A stretch of DNA of 40,854 nt from positions 1 through 40,854 of IMG/VR virus record IMGVR_UViG_3300048839_001612; one strand, 5' to 3'. The position numbers and the translations under genes are program-made. The notes below the pieces were generated by a model, which saw only the letters and a program-made list of their open reading frames with translations, ran no database searches and was not told the DNA's origin. The DNA is from a virus. This document shows positions 1 to 7,385 of the stretch, in pieces (position 1 is the stretch's first letter; each line of letters opens with the position of its first letter).

Positions 1-60
1 GCCCGCTGGCTCTACACCGCCATCACCCGCGCCGAGCGCGGCCTCGTGCTGCTCGATTGA
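1..60 (+). CDS. C-terminal end of a UvrD/RecD-like DNA helicase (partial)
   Basis: The first 19 codons are an open frame ending in TGA at 58-60. The peptide contains WLYTAITRAERG, which matches motif VI of superfamily 1 helicases (the Y-T-A-[IL/V]-T-R-A signature of UvrD and RecD). The rest of the gene lies left of the window. It stops 7 bp before the primase start, so both are probably in one replication operon. A RecD-like exonuclease/helicase or a UvrD-like phage helicase are both possible from so short a piece. Confidence 0.6.
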   Translation, partial: ARWLYTAITRAERGLVLLD

Positions 61-67
61 GGCGCCG

Positions 68-3010
68 ATGCTCGACCTCAACGACGCCGAACCTGCACGA
101 CCGGCCGAGCGGTTCGATCTCGATGAAATCGTCGCGCGGCTGCGTGCGACCGCCGAGCATTGGGTGCCGCGACATTTCCCGAACGGCCGGCGGGTAGGCG
201 ATGAATGGCGGCTGGCCAACATCCGGGGCGATGCGCCGCGCAAGAACGGCTCCTGCGTGATTGCGCTCACCGGCGAGCACGCCGGCGACTGGATCGATTT
301 CGACGGCGGCCAGGGCGGCGGCCCCATCAACACGCTCGAACACGCGATACATCGGAGCGGGCGTGAGCTGATCAGTTATGCGGCCGAGCTGACCAGGACC
401 GGCCCGCAGCCGAAGCGGGGCGCCACCAGGCCCTCGTCCAAGCAGGCCGACCAGGCCCGCGAGATCGACCATATCCTCTCCAAGGCCGTGCCGCTCGCAG
501 GCACGTTGGGCAAACGCTATCTCGCGTCGCGCGGGCTGACGATTCCGGATTGTGCGGACCTTCTGTTCCACCCGGACCTAACACACTGGGAGAGCCGGCG
601 CGGCTTCCCCGGGCTCGTCGCGGTGGTGCGGGACGGCAGCGGCAATCGGATCGCGCTCCACCGCACCTATCTCGCCGACGATGGCGCCGCCAAAGCGCCG
701 GTCGATAACCCGCGCAAAATGCTGGCCTCGATCGCCGGCGGCGCCGTGCGCCTTGCCAATCTCACCGACGATCATGTCGTCGGACTCGCCGAAGGCATCG
801 AGACCGCGCTCTCGGTGATGGCAGCGTGTGCGCGCCTGCCGGTCTGGGCCACGCTGTCGACGTCCAACCTGGAACAGGTCGTTTTGCCCGCGGAAGTGAG
901 GAAGGTCGTGCTTCTGACCGACCACGACCCCTCCAACGCCGGCGCGCGCGCTGCCGCCGCCGCCGCCGCCCGACTGCACGCCGAGGGTCGGCGCGTCTTC
1001 ATCGCCATGCCGCCCAAGGAGGGCGACGACTTCAACGACCTGTTGATGCGCGAAGGCATTGATGCGGTGCGCCGAGTCGTTGAGTCAGCGGTCGAGTGGA
1101 ACGGCCAGGGCACCACAGAAAGCATGGCTCTGGTCGTTGACGGCGGCACCCACAGGCCGATCGGCCTGGCCTTGCCCGACCATGCACGACCCCAACTGCG
1201 CGCCGACAACGGCGATCTCGCCGGTGCGGTCTCGCAGGCCTGGCAAATCCTCCTCACCGCCAACAATCCGCCCTGGCTGTTCCGTGCCGCCGGATGTCCG
1301 ACCTGGGTGGTGCGCGACGATGACGGTTTGCCCATGGCGAGGCCGCTCACCGAGGATCGCTTGCGCCCGGTGCTCGCCCAGCTCGTCGACTGGCGAAAGA
1401 TCAATCGCAACGGCGAACTTATTCCCGCCCATCCACCCATGGCGGTGATCAAATCAATCCTCGCCACGCCCGATCCGGCGCTGCCAGTGCTGTCCGGCAT
1501 CGTCACGACGCCGGTGTTCGGCCGCGACGGCGAGCTCATCACCGAACCCGGCTACCATGCGCCCGCGCGCCTGCTCTACGACCCGCCCAAGGACTTTGTC
1601 CTGCCGCCTATAGCCGCCCGACCGACGCCGGCGAACATCACCGCCGCGCGATCATTATTGCTCGACGATCTCCTGGGGGAGTTTCCGTTCACCGGCGAAG
1701 CCGAACGTGCGCATGCGCTCGCGCTGCTGCTTGTTGGCTTCGTGCGCGCCATGATCGACGGGCCGACGCCGTTGCACCTGGTCGAGAAGCCGACCCAAGG
1801 CACCGGCGCAACCCTGATGGTGGATGTGATATCGCTGATCGCGACCGGCTGCCGCGCGAGCGTCATGGTCGAGGGCAGCGACGATGAGGAATGGCGCAAG
1901 CGCCTGACCGCCAAGCTGCGCCAGATCCCCTCCGTCGTGCTGATCGACAATCTGCGACGGCCGCTCGACTCCTCGGCGCTCGCGGCCGCGCTCACCGCGC
2001 CGTTCTGGGAAGATCGCGTCCTCGGCGTCTCGGAAACCACGCGGCTGCCGATCCGCTGCATCTGGATTGCCACCGGCAACAATGCCGAGTTCTCGGGTGA
2101 GATGGCGCGCCGTCTTGTGCGCATCCGTCTCGACGCCCGCGTCGACCAGCCCTGGCGCCGCAATGGCTTCCGCCATCCCGATCTCATTGGCTGGGTTCAT
2201 GCCAACCGGGCGGATCTTGTGGCCGCCTGTCTATCGCTCTGCCGCGGCTGGATCGCGGCCGGAATGCCACGCGGGAGCAAACACATCGGCAGCTTCGAAG
2301 CCTGGTCCGCCCTCATGGGCGGCCTGCTCGAGGCGATCGGAGTGCGAGGCTTCCTCGGCAACATCGACGAGATGCTCGAAGCCTCCGACGGCGAGGGCGC
2401 GGTCTGGCGCGTGTTCGTCGGTCAATGGTGGGATCGCTTCGGCACGGCAGAGGTTGGCACCAGCGGACTCTATGAGCTCGCCGTCAATTGCGAGCCTCCG
2501 CTGCCGCTCGGCACCGGCGGCGACCGATCCCAGCGCACCCGGCTCGGCAAAGCGCTCGTGCGCATGCGCGACCGGGTCTTCGACATCGCCGGACTGAAAG
2601 CGCGCATCCGGGCGATCGGGGTTTCCCATCAGGCGCGCCGCTGGCAGCTCACGCTCGAAGGGGAACATGGGGAACGTGGGGAACGTTTTTCGGAGTCGTC
2701 CGATTTCGGGAAAGGGGAACGTCAGGCTGCTTTAGAGCAACGTTCCCCTCAACATTCCCCGGCCTATCCCATTGATGGACAAGGCGTCGGGGAACGTGGG
2801 GAACCTGGGGAACGTTTTTCCGACCTACGCGCACGCGCGCGCGTACACAATAATAAAGAAGAGCAAACACGTTCCCCACGTTCGTCACGTTCCCAAAACG
2901 GTGTTGGTTCAGACGCTTACGACGGGGAACATGGCGGGGAACGTCATAACGCACGTTCCCCACGTTCCCCGCTGAATGAATCGCCCGATTGGCTGAAGGG
3001 GGTGCCGTGA
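68..3010 (+). CDS. Phage primase-helicase, Toprim domain (DUF7146/DUF927-like architecture)
   Basis: 980 residues, probably the replicative primase fused to a helicase-like ATPase. Residues about 15-110 resemble the N-terminal DNA-binding part of phage primases but show no Cys zinc ribbon. A Toprim core follows: AEGIETAL (241-248) supplies the catalytic Glu, TDHD (284-287) the metal-binding Asp pair, and DDFNDL (320-325) closes the domain. Residues about 520-700 look like an ATPase: PTQGTGATL (575-583) sits where a P-loop belongs but lacks the Lys, VVLIDN (623-628) fits Walker B, ATGNN (668-672) fits sensor 1 and an Arg pair follows at 681-682. The tail after about residue 865 is low complexity, rich in GER and RSP triplets, because it is encoded by a 9-bp DNA repeat array. 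Start chosen at the ATG 7 bp after the upstream stop. Toprim call is firm; the helicase activity is inferred. Confidence 0.85.
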   Translation: MLDLNDAEPARPAERFDLDEIVARLRATAEHWVPRHFPNGRRVGDEWRLANIRGDAPRKNGSCVIALTGEHAGDWIDFDGGQGGGPINTLEHAIHRSGRELISYAAELTRTGPQPKRGATRPSSKQADQAREIDHILSKAVPLAGTLGKRYLASRGLTIPDCADLLFHPDLTHWESRRGFPGLVAVVRDGSGNRIALHRTYLADDGAAKAPVDNPRKMLASIAGGAVRLANLTDDHVVGLAEGIETALSVMAACARLPVWATLSTSNLEQVVLPAEVRKVVLLTDHDPSNAGARAAAAAAARLHAEGRRVFIAMPPKEGDDFNDLLMREGIDAVRRVVESAVEWNGQGTTESMALVVDGGTHRPIGLALPDHARPQLRADNGDLAGAVSQAWQILLTANNPPWLFRAAGCPTWVVRDDDGLPMARPLTEDRLRPVLAQLVDWRKINRNGELIPAHPPMAVIKSILATPDPALPVLSGIVTTPVFGRDGELITEPGYHAPARLLYDPPKDFVLPPIAARPTPANITAARSLLLDDLLGEFPFTGEAERAHALALLLVGFVRAMIDGPTPLHLVEKPTQGTGATLMVDVISLIATGCRASVMVEGSDDEEWRKRLTAKLRQIPSVVLIDNLRRPLDSSALAAALTAPFWEDRVLGVSETTRLPIRCIWIATGNNAEFSGEMARRLVRIRLDARVDQPWRRNGFRHPDLIGWVHANRADLVAACLSLCRGWIAAGMPRGSKHIGSFEAWSALMGGLLEAIGVRGFLGNIDEMLEASDGEGAVWRVFVGQWWDRFGTAEVGTSGLYELAVNCEPPLPLGTGGDRSQRTRLGKALVRMRDRVFDIAGLKARIRAIGVSHQARRWQLTLEGEHGERGERFSESSDFGKGERQAALEQRSPQHSPAYPIDGQGVGERGEPGERFSDLRARARVHNNKEEQTRSPRSSRSQNGVGSDAYDGEHGGERHNARSPRSPLNESPDWLKGVP
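2660..2970. repeat. Array of about 16 copies of the 9-mer GGGGAACGT in both orientations (candidate iterons)
   Basis: Direct copies lie at 2660, 2669, 2678, 2714, 2789, 2798 (ACCT variant), 2807, 2924 (ACAT variant) and 2936. Inverted copies (ACGTTCCCC or one- to two-base variants) lie at 2740, 2752, 2869, 2878, 2887, 2953 and 2962. Several are perfect tandem blocks of three. Two direct blocks (2660-2686 and 2789-2815) are both followed by TTTTC. Between the direct and inverted halves sit an alternating GC/AC run (about 2830-2843) and an AT-rich stretch (2844-2868). All direct copies fall in one codon phase and inverted ones in another, so the open frame survives. Inference: replication origin or initiator binding region; a repeat-expanded protein tail is the alternative. 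Confidence 0.8.
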
Positions 3011-3053
3011 TGCCGCGCGCCCTTGATGCCAATTTGCTCCGCGGAGGCGCGCC

Positions 3054-3371
3054 ATGAGCCGGCAGCGCCTTCCCGAACGCAGGCCAAGCGTCACGACCAC
3101 GTTCGTGCACGACTGCCGGTCCTATGCGGTGACGTTCGGCTTCGACCCGAGCACCGGCCGCATCGGCGAAGTGTTCACGCACGGCGCCAAGGTAGGCTCC
3201 GCCATGGACGGCATCCTCGACGATGCCTGTATCGCGCTGTCGCTTCTGCTGCAACATGGCGTCGAGCCCACGGCGCTTGCGACGAGTATGGGGCGGCTCG
3301 GCGACGGCAAGACGCCCGCGTCTGTCATTGGTGCACTCGCCGATCTCATCGCTCTCGAGGTGCAGCCGTGA
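3054..3371 (+). CDS. Small TSCPD-like domain protein
   Basis: 105 residues. The core from about residue 22 (SYAVTFGFDPSTGRIGEVF) through GAKVGSAMDGILDDACIALS to LLQHGVEPTALATSM has the layout of the TSCPD domain found at the C-terminus of class II ribonucleotide reductases and as free-standing small proteins in rhizobial phages. A GCGGAGG ribosome-binding site lies about 7 bases before the ATG. The gene follows the primase with a 43-bp gap and overlaps the start of the next small gene. A role in nucleotide metabolism or its regulation is only suggested by the family. No catalytic residues can be assigned. Confidence 0.65.
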   Translation: MSRQRLPERRPSVTTTFVHDCRSYAVTFGFDPSTGRIGEVFTHGAKVGSAMDGILDDACIALSLLLQHGVEPTALATSMGRLGDGKTPASVIGALADLIALEVQP

Positions 3372-3568
3372 GGTGGATGCCCAAGGGATACGGCGGCCAC
3401 CGGCGTCCGCCCGAAGAGGTCAAGCGCGAGGGCTGGCACGAGCACGGCATCCTGGTGGTCAGCGCGGACGATCAGCGTCTCACCTGGCCTGAGCGTGAAC
3501 TGATCCGGCAACTCGGGGGAAGACTGTACGGGAAGCGATCATCGAACAAGGAGGCGTGCCATGGCTGA
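3368..3568 (+). CDS. Small phage protein of unknown function (66 aa)
   Basis: GTG start overlapping the previous stop (GTGA), or an internal ATG at 3377 giving 63 residues. The product is basic and begins MRWMPKGYGGHRRPPEEVKR; it also carries HEHGILVVSADD and RLTWPERELIRQLGGRLYG. I recognise no family. The frame ends 8 bases inside the next gene, the tight packing expected of a phage early operon, which is the main support that it is real. An upstream extension of the same open frame to 3023 exists but would overlap the TSCPD-like gene almost completely and is not favoured. Confidence 0.6.
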   Translation: MRWMPKGYGGHRRPPEEVKREGWHEHGILVVSADDQRLTWPERELIRQLGGRLYGKRSSNKEACHG

Positions 3569-3989
3569 TTGGACGCCGGCTTGTGTCGAAGCGCGGCTGC
3601 ACGAGGCGGCCGACGTGATGAAGCGTCTGCCCGAGGTCCGCGTGCAGGGCTACTACTCGCTGTGGCCGAAGATGCTCGCCGAGTTCAGCGATTTGGTTGG
3701 CCAGGAACCTCAGCGCCTCAAGCGTCCTCCTCCGTCTCCCGATGCCATCACGCGGATGGAGGAGACACTGGGCTGGTTGCGGTGGCTTGAAGCCGAGGAT
3801 GCGAAGCTCGCCTGGGCGCGCGCCGAGCGCACCCCATGGAAAATGATCTGCTGGCGGTTCGGTATCGCTCGCGCCACCGCGCATCGGCGCTGGCAATATG
3901 TGCTGAGCGTGATCACGTGGCGGCTCAACGGGCGGAGGGTGCCGGGGAAGCGGTCACGGCGATTCGTGGTCGAAAGAGCCAAGGCTTGA
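3561..3989 (+). CDS. DUF6362-type helix-turn-helix phage protein
   Basis: 142 residues. The middle (residues 59-90) contains SPDAITRMEETLGWLRWLEAEDAKLAWARA, followed by TPWKMICWRFGIARATAHRRW (about 91-111), which reads as a helix-turn-helix. The last 25 residues are strongly basic. This layout matches the DUF6362 family found in alphaproteobacterial prophages just upstream of the packaging region. A DNA-binding or terminase-accessory role is plausible but unproven. It is the last phage gene before the mercury cassette: its stop at 3987-3989 is only 4 bp from the merR stop on the other strand, so the cargo junction lies right here. ATG preceded by AAGGAGG at about 9 bases. Confidence 0.75.
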   Translation: MADWTPACVEARLHEAADVMKRLPEVRVQGYYSLWPKMLAEFSDLVGQEPQRLKRPPPSPDAITRMEETLGWLRWLEAEDAKLAWARAERTPWKMICWRFGIARATAHRRWQYVLSVITWRLNGRRVPGKRSRRFVVERAKA

Positions 3990-3993
3990 GATT

Positions 3994-4434
3994 CTATGCT
4001 TCAGCCGGCGGACGACGAACGTCGAGAACGTCAAGCACTGGGCATTCTGGTGCGGTAATTCCAGTGCAACGCGCAACTGTCTTCGCCAGCAACCGCTCCA
4101 GCTTGCGAAGGTCAGCTATCTTGGCGCGAATCTCGTCGAGATGATGCGAAGCGATTTCGCGAACTTCCCGACATGAGGCTTTTGCGGGGCCGCCGAGCCG
4201 AATCAGCGCGCGGACCTGATCGAGAGAAAATCCCAACTCCCGCGACCGGCGGATAAAGGCCAGGATACGAAGGTGAGTGGCGTCATAGACGCGACGCCCA
4301 CCGGCTGTGCGCGGCGGCGCCGGGAACATCTTGATCCGCTCGTAGTAGCGGATTGTCTCGATGTTCACGCCGGTAAGTTCCGACAAATTACCGATTGTTA
4401 ACGCTTCCGCTCGCGCATCTGTGATCGAGCCCAT
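3994..4434 (-). CDS. merR: MerR, Hg(II)-responsive transcriptional regulator
   Basis: 146 residues. N-terminal winged helix-turn-helix (about 12-82) with LTIGNLSELTGVNIETIRYY and the RRVYD wing typical of the MerR family. The long dimerisation helix follows, then the metal-binding loop. Three Cys (88, 123, 131) stand at the positions of Tn501 MerR Cys82, Cys117 and Cys126. The spacing between the last two is 8 rather than 9, as in several proteobacterial variants. Cys88 argues against a CueR copper sensor, which has Ser there. The protein should bind the divergent operator at 4446-4476, repressing merT-A without metal and activating with Hg(II), and repress itself. A Pb/Cd sensor is the alternative, but the adjoining merTPFA genes make mercury by far the likeliest. 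Confidence 0.93.
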   Translation of the reverse strand: MGSITDARAEALTIGNLSELTGVNIETIRYYERIKMFPAPPRTAGGRRVYDATHLRILAFIRRSRELGFSLDQVRALIRLGGPAKASCREVREIASHHLDEIRAKIADLRKLERLLAKTVARCTGITAPECPVLDVLDVRRPPAEA

Positions 4435-4445
4435 GGTGACCGGCC

Positions 4446-4476
4446 TTGCTCCTGTAGTGACTACAGGAAGTATACC
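4446..4476 (+). promoter_or_regulatory. merT promoter with MerR operator
   Basis: A -35 box TTGCTC (4446-4451) and a -10 box TATACC (4471-4476) are separated by 19 bp, the over-long spacer that MerR-family activators untwist. Centred in the spacer is a perfect dyad, CCTGTAGT and ACTACAGG around a single G (4451-4467). It lies between the divergent merR (start 4434) and merT (start 4503), so one operator can serve both. Geometry and context agree closely with known mer operators. Confidence 0.9.
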
Positions 4477-4502
4477 GCCCGCGATCCAGAGAGGACAACG
4501 AA

Positions 4503-4916
4503 ATGAGCGAAACGCGCAGCGCCATGGGTTCTATTGCATTGAGCGATCGCCCTGCCAACGCCTCGCCCGGCAAGGGTCAAAAGCTGGCGGCGGCGGGCGG
4601 GATCATCGGTGCGCTCGCCGCATCGTCGTGCTGCATTTTGCCGGTCGTTCTCTTTAGCCTTGGTGTCAGTGGCGCATGGATTGGAAACTTCACGCAGCTT
4701 GCGCCCTATCAGCCGTATTTCATTGCGGCCACGCTCGCTTTCATCGGCACCGGCTATTGGTTGGTCTATCGCTCGTCAAAGGTCGCCTGTGCAGAGGGTG
4801 AGGCTTGCGCACGGCCATTGCCTAACAGATTCGTTAAGATCGCGCTCATTGCGGCGACCGTCATTGTTCTTGCCGCCTGGGCCTTCGACTATGTCGCCCC
4901 CTACGTGCTGTCCTAA
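4503..4916 (+). CDS. merT: MerT, mercuric ion transporter (inner membrane)
   Basis: 137 residues with three predicted membrane helices (about 27-58, 70-90, 109-134). The first carries the SSCCILP motif with vicinal Cys43-Cys44, which takes Hg(II) from MerP in the periplasm. The second pair, Cys96 and Cys102 (VACAEGEAC), lies in the loop between helices 2 and 3 and would pass Hg(II) to MerA. Length and topology are those of normal MerT; the N-terminal 25 residues are somewhat longer than in Tn501. A GAGAGGAC ribosome-binding site precedes the ATG. First gene of the Hg-induced operon; merP follows after 17 bp. Confidence 0.95.
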   Translation: MSETRSAMGSIALSDRPANASPGKGQKLAAAGGIIGALAASSCCILPVVLFSLGVSGAWIGNFTQLAPYQPYFIAATLAFIGTGYWLVYRSSKVACAEGEACARPLPNRFVKIALIAATVIVLAAWAFDYVAPYVLS

Positions 4917-4933
4917 CCAATGGAGCAAATCAA

Positions 4934-5218
4934 ATGATGAAGTACGTCATCCCTGTTACGCTCTCGCTCGGCATCATCGGTCCTTCGTCTGCTCGTGCAG
5001 CGGAAAAAACGGTGACGCTCGCGGTGCAGAACATGTACTGCGCCGCGTGCCCGCACACCGTTAAATCGAGCCTGCAATCCGTGCCGGGTGTCAAAGCGGT
5101 TTCGGTGTCATTCAAAAACAAGACTGCCATCGTGACCTTCGACGACGCAAAGACCAACGTGAAGGCGCTGACGACAGCGACGACGAACGCCGGCTATCCG
5201 TCCTCTCCGAAAGGCTGA
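4934..5218 (+). CDS. merP: MerP, periplasmic mercury-binding protein
   Basis: 94 residues. Residues 1-22 form a signal peptide ending SARA, with cleavage likely before AEKT. The mature 72 residues are a heavy-metal-associated (HMA) fold with NMYCAACPHTV, where Cys36 and Cys39 bind Hg(II); Tyr replaces the usual Thr before the first Cys. The end, NAGYPSSPKG, is the classic MerP C-terminus. Two consecutive ATG codons make 4934 or 4937 equally possible. It scavenges Hg(II) in the periplasm and delivers it to MerT or MerF. Spaced 7 bp from merF. Confidence 0.95.
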   Translation: MMKYVIPVTLSLGIIGPSSARAAEKTVTLAVQNMYCAACPHTVKSSLQSVPGVKAVSVSFKNKTAIVTFDDAKTNVKALTTATTNAGYPSSPKG

Positions 5219-5225
5219 GCCTCCG

Positions 5226-5477
5226 GTGAAAGCAGCCGGTACCACAATTGGAGCAGTGCTCGTTGGCGCCCTTGCGGTGGTTTGCTGCGCCACGCCAGCG
5301 ATTATTGCGGGCATCAGCGTGACGGCGCTCGCAGCTTGGCTCTCCTATTCGGGATACGTGCTGATCGCAGCCGTGCTGATTGCCGGTGCGGTCGGCTGCG
5401 TCCTGTGGCTCCGGCGTCGCGGCATCAATGCTCAAGCGTGCTGCGGGCCAGCAAAGAAGGCGTCAAATCATGAGTGA
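5226..5477 (+). CDS. merF: MerF, second mercury transporter
   Basis: 83 residues with GTG start. Two membrane helices (about 5-33 and 38-62) enclose the vicinal Cys20-Cys21 (VVCCATP); a second pair, Cys72-Cys73, lies in the cytoplasmic tail. This two-pair, two-helix design and length of about 80 residues define MerF. It adds a second import route beside MerT, supplying Hg(II) to MerA. Its last 8 bases overlap merA, implying translational coupling. Confidence 0.92.
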   Translation: MKAAGTTIGAVLVGALAVVCCATPAIIAGISVTALAAWLSYSGYVLIAAVLIAGAVGCVLWLRRRGINAQACCGPAKKASNHE

Positions 5478-6897
5478 CTGTTGCGCGTCTGGAAATCGCG
5501 GCAAGCAATTTGATCTCGCCGTCATCGGTGCGGGGTCGGCAGGCTTTTCGGCGGCGATCACTGCGGCAGAACAAGGTGCGCAGGTGGCTCTGATTGGTCA
5601 TGGCACTCTTGGCGGCACATGCGTCAACATCGGTTGCGTGCCGTCAAAAACACTAATCCGGGCCGCTGAGACACAGCATCAGGCCAGCGCCGCCGCGCGC
5701 TTCGCAGGCATCAGGGCCAAAGGGCAGGTGGGCGATTGGACAGCGACCGTCCAGCAGAAAGACGAGCTCGTTTCGAGCCTGCGCCAATCGAAATACGCCG
5801 ATCTTTTACCGGCTTATAACAACATCTCTTACGTCGAAGGGCAGGCCCGCCTTGCCGAAGGTGGCGTGGCCATCAATGGCGATCTGATCAAGGCGCCGCG
5901 CCTTATCATCGTCACGGGCGCACGGCCTGCAGTGCCCTCGATCCCCGGTCTTGATGCTGTCGAGTATCTGACAAGCACCACCGCGCTATCCCTTGAATGC
6001 CTCCCGAAGTCATTGCTTGTGATCGGCGGGGGTTACATCGGCGCTGAACTAGCGCAGATGTTTGCGCGCATGGGCGTCAAAGTCACAGTCGTTTGCCGCA
6101 GCCACCTGTTGCCGGCGGCGGAGCCGGAAATCTCGGATGCTCTGTCAGGCTATTTCCGAGACGAAGGCATCGCTCTTGAGTGCGGGGTCACTTACAAGCA
6201 GGCGCGGCAGACTGAAGCTGGAGCGGCTCTTGTCGTCACGCGCGAAGCTCGGGATACGACGCTGACAGCCGAGCGCATTTTAGTTGCGACGGGTCGCGCC
6301 CCCAATGTCGAGGGGCTTGGCTTGAGAGAAGCCAAGATCGCGCAAGCGGCAAACGGCAGCATTCAGGTGGACGATCGAATGCAGACCACGCGCCCTGGCG
6401 TGTATGCGGCGGGCGATGTCACCGGCCACGATCAATTCGTTTACATGGCTGCTTACGGTGCGAAGCTTGCGGCCAAGAACGCTCTCAACGGAAACAGCCT
6501 GCGCTATGACAACACGGCTATGCCGTCGGTCGTATTCACTGATCCGCAGGTGGCAAGCGTCGGGTTGACCGAAGGCGCGGCCCGAGCCGCCGGCCGTGAC
6601 GTGAGAGTGTCCGTGCTACCCCTCAGTGCCGTGCCGCGCGCATTGGCGGCGCGAGATACGCGCGGCCTCATCAAGCTTGTTGCCGACAGAAAGAACCGCA
6701 AACTCCTGGGCGCGCACATTCTCGCGCCCGAAGGAAGCGACAGCATTCAGACTGCGGCGCTCGCCATCCAGCAGGGTCTGACGACCAACGATCTTGCCGA
6801 CGCGATCTTTCCGTATCTCACAACCGTCGAAGGCTTGAAGCTTGCGGCATTGGGATTCGAGAAAGATGTCGCGAAACTGTCCTGCTGTGCCGGGTAG
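5470..6897 (+). CDS. merA: MerA, mercuric reductase (short form without NmerA domain)
   Basis: 475 residues from the ATG at 5470. It is an FAD- and NADPH-dependent flavoprotein of the disulfide oxidoreductase family that reduces Hg(II) to volatile Hg(0). FAD-binding VIGAGSAG starts near residue 18, and the redox-active pair Cys51/Cys56 lies in GGTCVNIGCVPSK. The NADPH motif GGGYIGAE is near 180, a second FAD contact VYAAGDV near 313, and the C-terminal vicinal Cys472-Cys473 (SCCAG) hands Hg(II) to the active site. The N-terminal HMA domain of Tn501 MerA is absent; only a stub with Cys4-Cys5 remains. An in-frame start at 5380 was rejected because it lies deep inside merF and adds no recognisable domain. 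Confidence 0.96.
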   Translation: MSDCCASGNRGKQFDLAVIGAGSAGFSAAITAAEQGAQVALIGHGTLGGTCVNIGCVPSKTLIRAAETQHQASAAARFAGIRAKGQVGDWTATVQQKDELVSSLRQSKYADLLPAYNNISYVEGQARLAEGGVAINGDLIKAPRLIIVTGARPAVPSIPGLDAVEYLTSTTALSLECLPKSLLVIGGGYIGAELAQMFARMGVKVTVVCRSHLLPAAEPEISDALSGYFRDEGIALECGVTYKQARQTEAGAALVVTREARDTTLTAERILVATGRAPNVEGLGLREAKIAQAANGSIQVDDRMQTTRPGVYAAGDVTGHDQFVYMAAYGAKLAAKNALNGNSLRYDNTAMPSVVFTDPQVASVGLTEGAARAAGRDVRVSVLPLSAVPRALAARDTRGLIKLVADRKNRKLLGAHILAPEGSDSIQTAALAIQQGLTTNDLADAIFPYLTTVEGLKLAALGFEKDVAKLSCCAG

Positions 6898-6901
6898 TTG
6901 A

Positions 6902-7288
6902 ATGAACGTTGCAGCCCAATCCGCGAGGGACTGGCTCGGTAAGGCCCATACCAGCATCATCGCGTGGTGGCTCCCTAAAGGTGCCGTAGTCGCTGCGTTG
7001 TTCGCCCCGGTGTCGGCACGCGCGGCCGTTTGGTCCGCTGCGCTCATTTGGATGGGCACAGCGTGCATCCTCAATGCAAAGCGTTGCGGGCGCACGCACT
7101 GCCGCTACACGGGACCGTACTATCTCGCCATGATCCTTCCTGTGCTTGTGCTTGCATCCGGCCTCGCGTCAGCAAACTTCTACGGTTGGCTCGCGCTTGC
7201 CGCTTTGATCGTCGGTGGCGGCTGGATCATTTGGTGGGCTACGGAACAAGCGTGGGGCGATTCTCGTAGTGCTAAGGATTGCTTCTAG
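6902..7288 (+). CDS. Small Cys-containing membrane protein of the mer operon, function unknown
   Basis: 128 residues, starting 4 bp after the merA stop, so surely in the same transcript. Three or four hydrophobic stretches are visible (about 26-38, 41-57, 73-90, 93-112). Between the second and third is WMGTACILNAKRCGRTHC, giving Cys55, Cys62 and Cys67 plus His66, followed by YTGPYYLAM. A metal- or thiol-binding loop at the membrane is plausible, and the position suggests a job in mercury handling. It is not MerC, MerE, MerG or MerB by sequence. I recognise the motif as one seen near mer genes in other proteobacteria but know no assigned function. Confidence 0.8.
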   Translation: MNVAAQSARDWLGKAHTSIIAWWLPKGAVVAALFAPVSARAAVWSAALIWMGTACILNAKRCGRTHCRYTGPYYLAMILPVLVLASGLASANFYGWLALAALIVGGGWIIWWATEQAWGDSRSAKDCF

Positions 7289-7385
7289 CTGATCTCGACT
7301 TGGCCGTGTTGCCACCTGATTTCGGGAACAATGGAGCGCAGCGGAGATTCAATACCCGATTCTTCTGTCAAGATCATTTTGGAAC

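Noticed and set aside
2660-2970. CRISPR array
   Set aside because: Repeats are 9 bp, partly tandem, in both orientations and inside a coding region; there are no uniform spacers or cas genes.
3010-3057. A 15-codon frame starting in the primase stop and ending in the next start
   Set aside because: It overlaps both neighbours neatly, but its sequence is featureless, and the ribosome-binding site inside it plainly serves the 3054 gene.
5380-5469. Longer MerA start at 5380
   Set aside because: The extension would lie inside merF and encodes an arginine-rich shadow peptide; the ATG at 5470 opens the normal short MerA.
3988-7350. 7-bp direct repeat GAGATTC at 3988-3994 and 7344-7350 as a target-site duplication around the mer cargo
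   Set aside because: A 7-mer match found after scanning some 400 bp has a fair chance of being coincidence, and neither copy is next to a recognisable element end.
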